DNA of 36,760 nucleotides from CAZWKQ01 sp964634005. Its GTDB lineage: Bacteria > Bacteroidota > Bacteroidia > Bacteroidales > JACABE01. The first letter of the stretch is position 1. Every line of letters begins with the position of its first letter. The position numbers and the translations under genes were made by a program. The stretch lies in assembly GCA_964634005.1 (NCBI GenBank), contig CAZWKQ010000020.1, forward strand, positions 1 through 36,760, read 5' to 3'. Shown piece after piece: positions 8,564 to 16,725 of the stretch. The notes under the pieces are model-generated. The model was not told where the DNA came from. It saw nothing but the letters and a program-made list of their open reading frames with translations, and searched no databases.

Positions 8564-9175
8564 TCACTTTATATTGATTGACAATAAACATTGATTATTT
8601 ATAAATGCTTTTAAGTTATCGCCAATATTCACTTTTCCGACATTGGAAGGTGTTCCCGTAAAAATTAAATCTCCGATTTTTAAAGTTACGAATTGAGAGA
8701 CGTATGATATTATAGTTTCAAAATCGAAAATCATATCTTTGCTATTGCCTTTTTGAACAGTGTTTCCGTTAATTTCCAGATGAAAGTCAATTTCATTTAT
8801 GTTATCAATCGATTTTTTATCAATGAATTTTCCAACCGGTGAAGAGAAGTCGAATGCTTTGGATATTTCCCAAGGAAGTCCTTTTTTCTTACAATTCTCC
8901 TGAAGGTCTCTGGCTGTAAAATCAATTCCAACAGATATTTCGTTAAAATACGTATGAGCAAATTCTTTTTGGATATGCTTGCCTATTTTGCAAATTTTAA
9001 GTACTATTTCAGTTTCATATTGGAGGTTTTGAGTAAATTCGGGATAGTAGAACGGATGATTTTTTTGCAAAAGGCATGTATCGGGTTTCATAAAAAAAAC
9101 TGGTGATTCGGGAATTTGATTATTTAATTCGAGAATATGTTCGCGATAATTTCTTCCGATACAAATTATTTTCAT
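8564..9175 (-). CDS. Fumarylacetoacetate hydrolase family protein (FAHD1-like acylpyruvase)
   Basis: A short 203-aa FAH-fold enzyme, the size of the FAHD1/YcgM group that hydrolyses acylpyruvates or decarboxylates oxaloacetate using Mg2+. The expected metal ligands are present: Glu54 and Glu56 in LQYETEIVLK and Asp85 in VGIDFTARDLQ. Lys106 in EISKAFDFSSPVG and the closing GDLIFTGTPSNVG motif also match. The start MKIICIGRNYREH is the usual one for the family. It is cytoplasmic and embedded in an operon with DNA and envelope genes, so the context gives no substrate clue. The exact substrate is unknown. Confidence 0.92.
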   Translation of the reverse strand: MKIICIGRNYREHILELNNQIPESPVFFMKPDTCLLQKNHPFYYPEFTQNLQYETEIVLKICKIGKHIQKEFAHTYFNEISVGIDFTARDLQENCKKKGLPWEISKAFDFSSPVGKFIDKKSIDNINEIDFHLEINGNTVQKGNSKDMIFDFETIISYVSQFVTLKIGDLIFTGTPSNVGKVNIGDNLKAFINNQCLLSINIK

Positions 9176-9182
9176 ATTAAAA

Positions 9183-10013
9183 CTACTTTGTTTGAATATT
9201 TACCGAATTTTTATTAAACCCTCTTAATTTTATAGCTGTAATTACTTTCTTTGTCATTAACGGAAACTGACTTTTCATCATCCAGTCGTAGTACGATGGT
9301 TCTTTGATGAATATCTCTTCAACTGATTTGCCTTTATACTTGCCGAAATTGAAAATCTCCTTGTTATTTTCATCAAAAATGATATGTCCGACCAAATCTG
9401 CGTTTTTGTTATGATAAGAAAAGTCGTGGAGAGCTTTAACATCGTTTATAACAGGTTTATAAATATTTCCTTCTTTGTCGGTGTAACTGACATTTTCGTA
9501 TTTATCCAATTGTGCTTTAAGGATTTCGTAGGTGGCCAATGTATCTGCTTCGGCACTATGCGCATTTTTAAGTTCGGCATTGCAATAAAAGCGATAAGCG
9601 GCAGATAAATTACGTGGTTCCATTTTGTGGAAGATATTCATTACATCAATAAATCGACGATTTTTTATATCAAAATCGATTTCTGCTCTTAAAAACTCTT
9701 CTACAAGTAGCGGAATATCAAATTTATTTGAATTATAACCTGCTAAATCGCAATTTGCCAAAAATTGGTTCAATTCATGGGCAATTTCTGAAAATGTGGG
9801 TTTATCTTTAACATCTTCGTCTGTAATATTGTGAATAGCTGTTGCTTCGGGTGGTATTGGGATTGTGGGATTTACCAAGTTGCTTCTTACTTCTGTCCTT
9901 CCATCGGTATGTACTTTTAAAATACAAATTTCAACAATTCTGTCGTATCCGACATTAACACCGGTTGTTTCGAGATCGAAAAAAGCAAGTGGACGATGTA
10001 ATTTTAATTCCAT
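9183..10013 (-). CDS. DEDDh 3'-5' exonuclease, DnaQ/ExoX-like
   Basis: A 276-aa exonuclease of the DNA polymerase III epsilon family. ExoI motif Asp13-Leu-Glu15 in FFDLETTG, ExoII around AGYNSNKFDIPLL (Asp99), and ExoIII His152...Asp157 in AHSAEADTLATYE give a complete DEDDh active site. After the nuclease domain (~1-175), residues ~220-265 contain FNFGKYKGKSVEEIFIKEPSYYDWMMK, split here as FGKYKGKSVEE plus PSYYDWM, the pattern of the ExoX-like C-terminal domain. Such proteins proofread or act in repair; it is not a classic DnaQ because of this extra domain. It lies 11 bp after the PD40 gene and 7 bp before the hydrolase gene in the same operon. Confidence 0.93.
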   Translation of the reverse strand: MELKLHRPLAFFDLETTGVNVGYDRIVEICILKVHTDGRTEVRSNLVNPTIPIPPEATAIHNITDEDVKDKPTFSEIAHELNQFLANCDLAGYNSNKFDIPLLVEEFLRAEIDFDIKNRRFIDVMNIFHKMEPRNLSAAYRFYCNAELKNAHSAEADTLATYEILKAQLDKYENVSYTDKEGNIYKPVINDVKALHDFSYHNKNADLVGHIIFDENNKEIFNFGKYKGKSVEEIFIKEPSYYDWMMKSQFPLMTKKVITAIKLRGFNKNSVNIQTK

Positions 10014-10024
10014 TTGGTTTATTA

Positions 10025-11611
10025 TTAGTTAATTATAAAATTTTTTTCAATTTCAAGGCAATTTTTATTTTCTCTATCTGCTATTTGAATATTAAATTCA
10101 GATATGATTTTCGAGTTTTCGGTAAGTTTAATATTATAATTATCAGGTGTAAGTATAATCAGGTATTTCATTGTGTTTTTGTTGGGAACGTATTTCCCGT
10201 AAACCTTATTTTTCGAATCATAAACGGTAATAATATAATTATTATTAAAGTTGTTTTTGGGTTTTTCTTCTGTATTTTCTAAGCTGTCGTTTTTTATTAT
10301 TTCGCCTTTTAAAACAGCATATTGTTTTTCTACATTATTGAAAATTATTCTGTAGATATCTCTTTCTTTTGTTTGGGGGTTAAAATATGTAGTATAGGCG
10401 TATCTTCCTGATTTAGTAAAAGATATTGTTCTTTCATCGTTAGGAGTATTGATAGGGTAACCTAAATTTTCGGGTTCAGAAAAAGTCATATTGTTTTTAT
10501 CCCATTTTGATTTGAAAATATCATAACCCCCAATAGAATTATGCCCTACTGAACAGAAATACAATGTTTCTCCGTCGGGACTTAGATACGGGAAATTTTC
10601 ATCGTATTGTGTGTTAATGTTTTGCCCGACATTTATTGGGGTTGACCAATCTCCTGATGCTAATTTTCGGCAATAATATATATCTTTTGCTCCATATCCG
10701 CCTTGTCTGTCGGATGCGAAAAATAAAAACTGATTATCATTTGATAAACAAGCCGAAGTTTCATCAAATGTTGAATTAATTTCATCGGAGAATGGTGTTG
10801 GACGTGAAAAATTCTTCCCTTTTAATTCGGAATAAAACAATTCGCCCATTTTCTTTTCGCTATCGGTTTGAATAATAATATTTTTCTTGTCGTTGCTCAT
10901 ATATGTAACGATATCGGAAAAAGAAGTATTAACCGGCGGTATTAAACGTTTAGCTTTTTTCCAGCCGTTATCATATTCCGATAAAAAAATATCAGAAGTG
11001 TTATAACCTTCAAAATCGATATTATTACCGGTATTACCCGAACGTTTTGAAGTAAAAATAATCATAGTTTCGTCTTCTGAAATATATGGGAAAAAATCAG
11101 GCTCCGATGAATTTATTTCATTACCAAGTATCTCAAATGTAACATCAATAGGGTTTTTAGTCAGTTTCTTTGCATTCTCGCACATTTCAATCTGTCTTGT
11201 GGCAGGAATATAATTATTGTCTTTTTTCTTCGAGATACTTAAAAATTTTTGAAACGAATTTATAGCATCATCGAAACGATATTGATATTGGTATGCTCTA
11301 CCCAAATCGTACCAAGCGTTTGGGTCGCATTTCGGATTTTTTGTAACGTTTTCGAGCCATTCTACAGCTTGTTTTTTGTCGGAAAATGTATTTAAAAGGC
11401 AAATTGCTGCTGAATGAAGGTATTGTATATTATCGTTATCATTTTTCAACAATAATATATATTCTTCTAAAGCACTTTTATAGTTCTGATTATCAAATAA
11501 TTGTTTTGCAATATTTTTATCTCCTTTTGAAGAGTTTTGAAATTTTTGTTGAGAATACAATGAAAAGTAAAACAAAGAAATTATAAGAAAAAAAAATGTT
11601 TTTTTAAGCAT
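10025..11611 (-). CDS. TPR/PD40 beta-propeller exported protein, PorE-like but lacking the OmpA domain
   Basis: A 528-aa exported protein when started at the Met at 11611, which gives a clean signal peptide (MLKKTFFFLIISLFYFSLYSQ); a start 13 codons upstream at 11650 would bury it. Residues ~25-135 are TPR-like (QLFDNQNYKSALEEYILLL, WYDLGRAYQYQYRFDDAINSF with an Asn/Tyr-rich pattern). Residues ~160-430 contain repeated PD40 propeller blades (PYISEDETMIIFTSKRSG, ACLSNDNQFLFFASDRQGG, PYLSPDGETLYFCSVG). A small beta domain from ~435 resembles a carboxypeptidase-regulatory-like fold. The domain order is that of PorE-type T9SS/OmpA proteins, but the C-terminal OmpA peptidoglycan-binding domain is absent and the next gene follows after 11 bp. 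It heads the operon. Confidence 0.82.
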   Translation of the reverse strand: MLKKTFFFLIISLFYFSLYSQQKFQNSSKGDKNIAKQLFDNQNYKSALEEYILLLKNDNDNIQYLHSAAICLLNTFSDKKQAVEWLENVTKNPKCDPNAWYDLGRAYQYQYRFDDAINSFQKFLSISKKKDNNYIPATRQIEMCENAKKLTKNPIDVTFEILGNEINSSEPDFFPYISEDETMIIFTSKRSGNTGNNIDFEGYNTSDIFLSEYDNGWKKAKRLIPPVNTSFSDIVTYMSNDKKNIIIQTDSEKKMGELFYSELKGKNFSRPTPFSDEINSTFDETSACLSNDNQFLFFASDRQGGYGAKDIYYCRKLASGDWSTPINVGQNINTQYDENFPYLSPDGETLYFCSVGHNSIGGYDIFKSKWDKNNMTFSEPENLGYPINTPNDERTISFTKSGRYAYTTYFNPQTKERDIYRIIFNNVEKQYAVLKGEIIKNDSLENTEEKPKNNFNNNYIITVYDSKNKVYGKYVPNKNTMKYLIILTPDNYNIKLTENSKIISEFNIQIADRENKNCLEIEKNFIIN

Positions 11612-11712
11612 AACTATCACAAATTGAGCGATTACTGAAAAATTGACCAATAAAATGACAAAGTGCTAAATTACAAAAAGATAAGATTATTATACAATTA
11701 ATAAATAAATGC

Positions 11713-13167
11713 TTAGCTTTCCTTATTTGCAATTAGCTTTATAAGTGATTTTAAATTTAACAGTTTCAGAATAAAAGCTAATAATACCGATCCGGAAATC
11801 ATTATTATAAAACCTTTTAGCCAGTGAAATTCGAATAAATTTTTGGTTATAACATTTAATAAAATAACACCTGAAAAATATACTGTTAACAGCGTAATTA
11901 GTTTATAATCAGGTTTAAAATTAAATATTTTTTTTGCGAACCACATTTGAACAGCTGCACTCAGAAATTGAGTAATAATGCTTGCAAAGGCAGAGCCTTC
12001 GGCCATCCAATAAGGGATGAAAATAAAATTCAGGAATATATTCAGTATCATACCTGAGGCCGCAATAATGTTTAATTGTTTCAGGTTTCCGTTTGCGGTT
12101 AATAGTGTTCCGAAAACGTAAGTTGTAGAAACTGCAATAAAACCAAGCATAAGCCATTTAAATACTGCAGCTGATTCGTTTACATGGTTTTTGTACAGTA
12201 ATTCCATTAATTCGTGGCTGTAGAAAAATGAACCGACTCCAACAATTACAGCTAAGGTCATTAAAAGTTTATATGAAAGTTTTACAATCTGATTAATATC
12301 CTCTTGGTTTTTCAACATTTTTGAAAACAACGGTAGTAAAAGCACAGCAAAGAGGTAAGCAATCATATTCGTAGCATCTAGCAAACGGTAAGAAGAGGCA
12401 TAAATCCCTGCCTGTTCGTCTCCAATTTTATCGGGAAGCAATCTTTCGAGCATTACCGAATCAATTCTGTTGTAAAATGTCATCAACAAGGCAAGTATTG
12501 CAAACGGAAAGCTTTGTTTTATAATCATATAGAAAAAAGGCTTGTTCCAGTTTAATCTGGTAAAAGCAGATTTTTTCATTACAATTATAAACGCAATAAG
12601 AGCTGTGAGGAAGTAAGCCAAAGTTTGGGCGTAAATAAACCATTCGATTTTAAATTTTTCGGAAGTTACATTGCCCCATATCAGTATGCTGCAAAAAATT
12701 ATCATTAGTGTACGATCGAGAACCGATACAATACTGTCGGTTTTAAATAGAAGCAATCCCGAAATATTACTTCTGAGATAAAGGACAAATGATATTAAAA
12801 ACTGATTAAAAGCCATCCATCCCAACATGCTGAGTTGGTGACTATTATATCCAATTATTATACCGAAAGTAAACGTTACAACAGTGTATATTACAGCCAA
12901 AAGCAGTTTAAGAATTACAATACTCGAGAAGTGTTTGTTTAAAAGATGATTGTTTTGGGCTATATTTTTATTGTTGAAGTTTGTAATTCCAAAATCTAAC
13001 AGAATATTAAAAAGGAAAGAAAAATTGAAGATTGCAAAATAAAATCCGTAATCGGCAGCACCTACTATGTTTTGAACACTTCTGTCGATACCAAGTATCC
13101 AGAAAGGTTTTATTAAAAGATTTAGTGTAAGAAGTAAAATTAAGTTTGTTAGAAATTTTCTTTGCAT
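11713..13167 (-). CDS. Oligosaccharide flippase family protein (Wzx-like)
   Basis: A 484-aa polytopic membrane protein with about 12-14 hydrophobic segments, starting LILLLTLNLLIKPFWILGID, followed by YGFYFAIFNFSFLFNILLDFG, typical of the polysaccharide biosynthesis/MATE-like (MOP) flippases. These move lipid-linked oligosaccharides across the inner membrane for O-antigen, capsule or exopolysaccharide assembly. It is divergent from a GT4 glycosyltransferase gene (98 bp apart) and close to an FkbM methyltransferase, which supports a surface-glycan role. No polymerase (Wzy) is visible. A TAATTTTG box lies 18 bp upstream of the start. Confidence 0.88.
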   Translation of the reverse strand: MQRKFLTNLILLLTLNLLIKPFWILGIDRSVQNIVGAADYGFYFAIFNFSFLFNILLDFGITNFNNKNIAQNNHLLNKHFSSIVILKLLLAVIYTVVTFTFGIIIGYNSHQLSMLGWMAFNQFLISFVLYLRSNISGLLLFKTDSIVSVLDRTLMIIFCSILIWGNVTSEKFKIEWFIYAQTLAYFLTALIAFIIVMKKSAFTRLNWNKPFFYMIIKQSFPFAILALLMTFYNRIDSVMLERLLPDKIGDEQAGIYASSYRLLDATNMIAYLFAVLLLPLFSKMLKNQEDINQIVKLSYKLLMTLAVIVGVGSFFYSHELMELLYKNHVNESAAVFKWLMLGFIAVSTTYVFGTLLTANGNLKQLNIIAASGMILNIFLNFIFIPYWMAEGSAFASIITQFLSAAVQMWFAKKIFNFKPDYKLITLLTVYFSGVILLNVITKNLFEFHWLKGFIIMISGSVLLAFILKLLNLKSLIKLIANKES

Positions 13168-13184
13168 AGAATAATTATTGAATG

Positions 13185-13192
13185 CAAAATTA
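13185..13192 (-). promoter_or_regulatory. -7 promoter box TAATTTTG upstream of the flippase gene
   Basis: On the minus strand the sequence reads TAATTTTGCA, matching the Bacteroidota TAnnTTTG box, and ends 17 nt before the ATG, a suitable distance for a short leader. No clear TTG is seen at the -33 position. Confidence 0.45.
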
Positions 13193-13236
13193 AGAAAACT
13201 GAACTAAATTATTAAGCTTTGTGTTTATATCTTTTC

Positions 13237-13244
13237 TATTTTTG
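13237..13244 (+). promoter_or_regulatory. -7 promoter box TATTTTTG upstream of the GT4 gene
   Basis: TATTTTTG fits TAnnTTTG and lies 21 bp before the ATG at 13266. A TTTG at 13218-13221 could serve as -33 element, although its ~15-bp gap is a little short. Together with the divergent box at 13185-13192 it makes a two-way promoter region. Confidence 0.45.
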
Positions 13245-13265
13245 CCTTAATTTAACTAATCTAAA

Positions 13266-14387
13266 ATGAGAATTGCCGTAAATACCCGATTATTACTAAA
13301 AAACAAATTGGAGGGAATTGGTTGGTTTACCTACGAAACATTAAAAAGAATAACTCAACAACATCCTGAACATGAGTTTATTTTCATTTTCGACAGGAAA
13401 TATGACAGTGATTTTATTTTTTCATCGAATATAACTCCTGTAGTTATTATGCCTCAATCGAGGCATCCTTTGCTTTGGTACATTTATTTCGAATATAGCA
13501 TCCCTTATATTTTAAAAAAGTACAAAGCCGATATATTTCTTTCGCCTGACGGGTGGATATCATTAAATACAAATGTTAAAACCCTTACAGTTATTCACGA
13601 CATAAATTTTGAACATTTTCCTCACTTTTTCAGTCCGTTAGTAAGAAAATATCTTTTATATTACTTCCATCGCTTTGCTGCTAAGGCCGACAGGATAGCA
13701 ACTGTATCGGAATATACCAAAATAGATATTATGAATGTTTATGGTATAAATTCCGAAAAAATAGATGTAGTATATAACGGGGCAAATTCCTCTTACAAAG
13801 CTCTTAATGATATTGAAAAACAAGAAGTAAGGAGAAAATATACAAATGGTGAAGATTTTTTTATTTTTATCGGAGCTTTTAATCCGCGAAAAAATCTTCC
13901 CAATTTGTTCCGAGCTTTTGATAAGTATAAAGAAAAAACAAACAAAGGGACAAAACTTGTTTTAGTTGGAGATAAAAAGTATTGGAGTGGTGAAAATGTA
14001 GAAGTTTATAATGGGATGAAACATAAAGACGATGTAATTTTTACTGGTCGTTTAGCTCCCGAAAAGCTAAATTCTCTACTATCTTCTTCATTGGCTTTGT
14101 GTTATGTTTCTTTATTCGAAGGGTTCGGAATACCAATAATTGAGGCTTTTCATGCCGAAACTGCCGTAATAACTGCTAATGTTAGTTCAATGCCGGAAAT
14201 TGCTGGAGATGCGGCTTATTATGCATCACCCGATAATCCTGACGAAATTGCTGATGCAATGAAAGAAATTGCCGAAAATACTGCTTTAAGAGAAAGATTG
14301 ATAGAAAAGGGAAGAACACAAAGACAGCTTTTCAGTTGGGATAAAACAGCTTCAAGTTTATGGAAGTCAATTGAAAAATTATTTTGA
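13266..14387 (+). CDS. Glycosyltransferase family 4 (GT-B fold)
   Basis: A 373-aa retaining glycosyltransferase that transfers a sugar from a nucleotide donor to a growing glycan. Start MRIAVNTRLLLKNKLEGIGW has the acceptor-side N-terminal pattern of mannosyl/rhamnosyl-type GT4 enzymes. The donor domain starts near FFIFIGAFNPRKNLPNLFRAF, and Glu285...Glu293 in FEGFGIPIIEAF form the EX7E motif that binds the donor phosphate and ribose. The SMPEIAGDAAYYASPDN stretch is also standard. Cytoplasmic. It pairs with the divergent flippase in a small surface-polysaccharide module; the sugar specificity cannot be read. Its last 9 bp overlap the convergent FkbM gene. Confidence 0.93.
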   Translation: MRIAVNTRLLLKNKLEGIGWFTYETLKRITQQHPEHEFIFIFDRKYDSDFIFSSNITPVVIMPQSRHPLLWYIYFEYSIPYILKKYKADIFLSPDGWISLNTNVKTLTVIHDINFEHFPHFFSPLVRKYLLYYFHRFAAKADRIATVSEYTKIDIMNVYGINSEKIDVVYNGANSSYKALNDIEKQEVRRKYTNGEDFFIFIGAFNPRKNLPNLFRAFDKYKEKTNKGTKLVLVGDKKYWSGENVEVYNGMKHKDDVIFTGRLAPEKLNSLLSSSLALCYVSLFEGFGIPIIEAFHAETAVITANVSSMPEIAGDAAYYASPDNPDEIADAMKEIAENTALRERLIEKGRTQRQLFSWDKTASSLWKSIEKLF

Positions 14388-15107
14388 AATTTTTGACGCA
14401 ATAAAATAATATTCTTTATTGCAGTTATAAATTTCTTCAAAACTATCGAGAGTTAAAGGATTTTTCTTATTTAACCAGCCTTTCAGCGTGTTTATTTTCA
14501 TATTTTTATCTTCAAAGAAATTATAAATGTCTTTTGGCGTTGTGTTATAAAAATCGCTGGCACCTTTACCAAACTCAAATATAACAACGGGTTTGAAACT
14601 TTCGATTACTTTTTCGGCTCCTTTAAGAACTTTCATTTCAGCACCCTCAACGTCTATTTTTATAAAATCAATTTTTTGATTTGTGCCGATAATCTCGTCG
14701 AGAGTAATTGTTTTAACTGTAATTTCTTCAATATCAGGGTTCGATATTAAATATTTTCTTTTTAGAAAACCGCTGTATGCAGGTGCATTTTTTACGTAAT
14801 TGAATTTTGTTTCGCCAATTTCGTCTGAAAGAGCAAATGAAAAAATATGATTTTTATCTCCATATTTTTGTTTAAGTAACTTATAGTAAAAAGGTATTGG
14901 TTCAAATGCATAATGCCCGCCATTTGGAGCCTGTTTAAGGAATAAAGAAAAAATTTCTCCTTTATGGCACCCTATATCAATGCAAATTGAGTTGCTTTTG
15001 ATTGTTTTTTTGATTATTTTCTTTGTTAACCTGTCGTATAAAAGGTTTTTTGTGAGATCAAGATGCAGAAAATTTAAAACTTCTCTTAAATAGTATTTTA
15101 GTTGCAT
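14379..15107 (-). CDS. FkbM family methyltransferase
   Basis: A 242-aa SAM-dependent methyltransferase. The SAM-binding motif I is ICIDIGCHKGEIFSLF (~37-52), the acidic strand is YAFEPIPFYYKLL, and the FkbM signature IDFIKIDVEGAEMKVLKGAE lies near 145-165, followed by PVVIFEFGKGASDFY. FkbM enzymes O-methylate polyketides or sugars; beside a glycosyltransferase and a flippase it most likely methylates a surface glycan (inference). It is convergent with the GT4 gene, the two stop ends overlapping by 9 bp. A run of T/A just upstream of the ATG separates it from murB by 25 bp. Confidence 0.9.
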   Translation of the reverse strand: MQLKYYLREVLNFLHLDLTKNLLYDRLTKKIIKKTIKSNSICIDIGCHKGEIFSLFLKQAPNGGHYAFEPIPFYYKLLKQKYGDKNHIFSFALSDEIGETKFNYVKNAPAYSGFLKRKYLISNPDIEEITVKTITLDEIIGTNQKIDFIKIDVEGAEMKVLKGAEKVIESFKPVVIFEFGKGASDFYNTTPKDIYNFFEDKNMKINTLKGWLNKKNPLTLDSFEEIYNCNKEYYFIASKISK

Positions 15108-15132
15108 TTTTTTTTTTGATTTTAAAGTGTTC

Positions 15133-16143
15133 TCAGTAGATATTTACTTCAGGTTCAATAAGAACATTAAATTTTTCATATACTGATTCTTGTATGGCTT
15201 TTGATAGTTTCAATATTTCACTTCCGCTTGCATTTCCTTTGTTGATAATAACAAGAGCTTGCTTTTCGTGAACAGCGGCATTGCCTATATTTTTCCCTTT
15301 CCAACCGCATTGTTCTATAAGCCATCCTGCAGCTAATTTGTAACCGCCATTATTTTTAAAAGCCTTAATATCAGGATGTTTTTGTTTAATTTTTTCGTAT
15401 TCTTCAATGCTTACAAAAGGATTTTTAAAGAAACTGCCCGCATTGCCAATAACTTTCGGATCGGGTAGTTTTGCGGCACGAATGTCGGCAATAACGGTTT
15501 TGATATTTATAAGGTTGATATCTAAATTTCTTTTGTTTAACTCATTTTTTACATCCCCATAATCTATTGAGAAATTATGATTTATGTTTAATTTATAAGA
15601 TACATCGGTTATATAATATTTATTTTTAAGTTTGTTTTTGAAAATACTGTTACGGTAGCCAAATTCGCATTCATTATTGTTAAATGTTTTGAATTCCCCT
15701 GTATCAATATTAATTGCTCCGACATTTAATAATACGTCTTTTACTTCACAGCCGTAAGCTCCAATGTTTTGGACAGGGCTTGCACCAACTGTTCCGGGAA
15801 TTGATACAAGATTTTCAACTCCACTCCAGTTATTTTCAACGCAATAGTTTACAAAATTGTCCCAGTTTTCACCCGAATTAATTTTTATTATAACTTCATT
15901 GCCATTTATAACAGGTGAGCTATATCCTTTTATTTTATTGAGAATTATTAATCCGTCGAAGTTTTCCGTAAAAAGAATATTACTGCCTTCTCCAAGAATC
16001 AAAAACCGGTTTTCTTTAAAAACCGGTTCTTTTAGAAGAATTTTAAGTTCTTCGACAGTGTTAATTATAGTGAAAAATTTACTTTTTACATCAATTTTAA
16101 AGGTGTTGTATTCCAGCAAAGATTGATTTTCAGATATAATCAT
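15133..16143 (-). CDS. murB: UDP-N-acetylenolpyruvoylglucosamine reductase
   Basis: MurB reduces UDP-GlcNAc-enolpyruvate to UDP-MurNAc with NADPH and FAD, an early peptidoglycan step in the cytoplasm. The 336-aa length matches type I MurB (E. coli 342). FAD-binding motifs are ILGEGSNILFTENFDG and SIPGTVGASPVQNIGAYGCE; Arg164 lies in FGYRNSIFK. In the C-terminal domain, NAGSFFKNP supplies the catalytic proton donor Ser237, and Glu332 near the C terminus (IEPEVNIY) matches the second catalytic residue. All active-site positions appear intact. A TAATTTTG box is found 29 bp upstream of the start. Confidence 0.97.
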   Translation of the reverse strand: MIISENQSLLEYNTFKIDVKSKFFTIINTVEELKILLKEPVFKENRFLILGEGSNILFTENFDGLIILNKIKGYSSPVINGNEVIIKINSGENWDNFVNYCVENNWSGVENLVSIPGTVGASPVQNIGAYGCEVKDVLLNVGAINIDTGEFKTFNNNECEFGYRNSIFKNKLKNKYYITDVSYKLNINHNFSIDYGDVKNELNKRNLDINLINIKTVIADIRAAKLPDPKVIGNAGSFFKNPFVSIEEYEKIKQKHPDIKAFKNNGGYKLAAGWLIEQCGWKGKNIGNAAVHEKQALVIINKGNASGSEILKLSKAIQESVYEKFNVLIEPEVNIY

Positions 16144-16172
16144 TATATTGATGAGTTTGCATTTCCTTGCTG

Positions 16173-16180
16173 CAAAATTA
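16173..16180 (-). promoter_or_regulatory. -7 promoter box TAATTTTG upstream of murB
   Basis: The minus strand reads TAATTTTGCA, the same 10-mer as upstream of bamD and the flippase gene, ending 29 nt before the murB ATG. No convincing -33 TTG is visible. Confidence 0.45.
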
Positions 16181-16203
16181 GCATTAATACTTAAACTGAA
16201 AGC

Positions 16204-16725
16204 TTAAAAATCGATATTATTTTTATAAATCCACAAGTGCATAAACTTGTGTACTTCTATAATTCTGAAACCCCAGTGAGACGCAAACAGCTCTTTGATT
16301 TCAAAAACGGCATTTTCGCGGGCAGCTTTTGTGTTTTTTTGATAAAGCAAAATAAAATCTTTCATGTCTTGATACACATCGGCAAGAAATTCGGATAATG
16401 ATATTTTAATTCTGCTGTCTTCATCTTGTTCGTAGTAATTTACAATCCATTTTTCGTCGTCTTTCCCGAGTTTGTTGCGGGTATCATTAAATATTGTTTG
16501 CCAGTTTTCTTCAGTAACAAATCTTTCGTTTGCCTCAGGATATTCAACATCAACATGTGGAAGAGTGCAACCTTTTATATACAGTAACGGCAACAATTTT
16601 TGAAGATATGAAATAACGTCTTCTTTGGTGTAGGTTTCAATTTTTTCCATAAAGAGGCAGTATTCATTTGCAACCGTTAGCAATTCGATTACGTTTTTTG
16701 AGACAGCAGGTTCGTTGTTATTCAT
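16204..16725 (-). CDS. DUF5063 family protein
   Basis: A 173-aa soluble, mostly helical, acidic protein if started at the Met at 16725 (MNNNEPAVSKNVIELLTVAN). The alternative start at 16764 would add 13 basic residues and overlap the upstream gene far more. The pattern VANEYCLFMEKIETYTKEDV, KLLPLLYIKGCTLPHVD and the ending FASHWGFRIIEVHKFMHLWIY fit the family of unknown function DUF5063, which I recall from Bacteroidota; no function is known to me. The first 8 bp overlap the end of the 468-aa gene, so the two are translationally coupled and probably work together. No signal peptide or metal-binding motif is obvious. Confidence 0.75.
   Translation of the reverse strand: MNNNEPAVSKNVIELLTVANEYCLFMEKIETYTKEDVISYLQKLLPLLYIKGCTLPHVDVEYPEANERFVTEENWQTIFNDTRNKLGKDDEKWIVNYYEQDEDSRIKISLSEFLADVYQDMKDFILLYQKNTKAARENAVFEIKELFASHWGFRIIEVHKFMHLWIYKNNIDF

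Noticed and set aside
11612..11650. Upstream start for the PD40 protein, adding 13 residues
   Set aside because: It would place a second hydrophobic stretch ahead of a good signal peptide; the Met at 11611 gives a canonical signal sequence.
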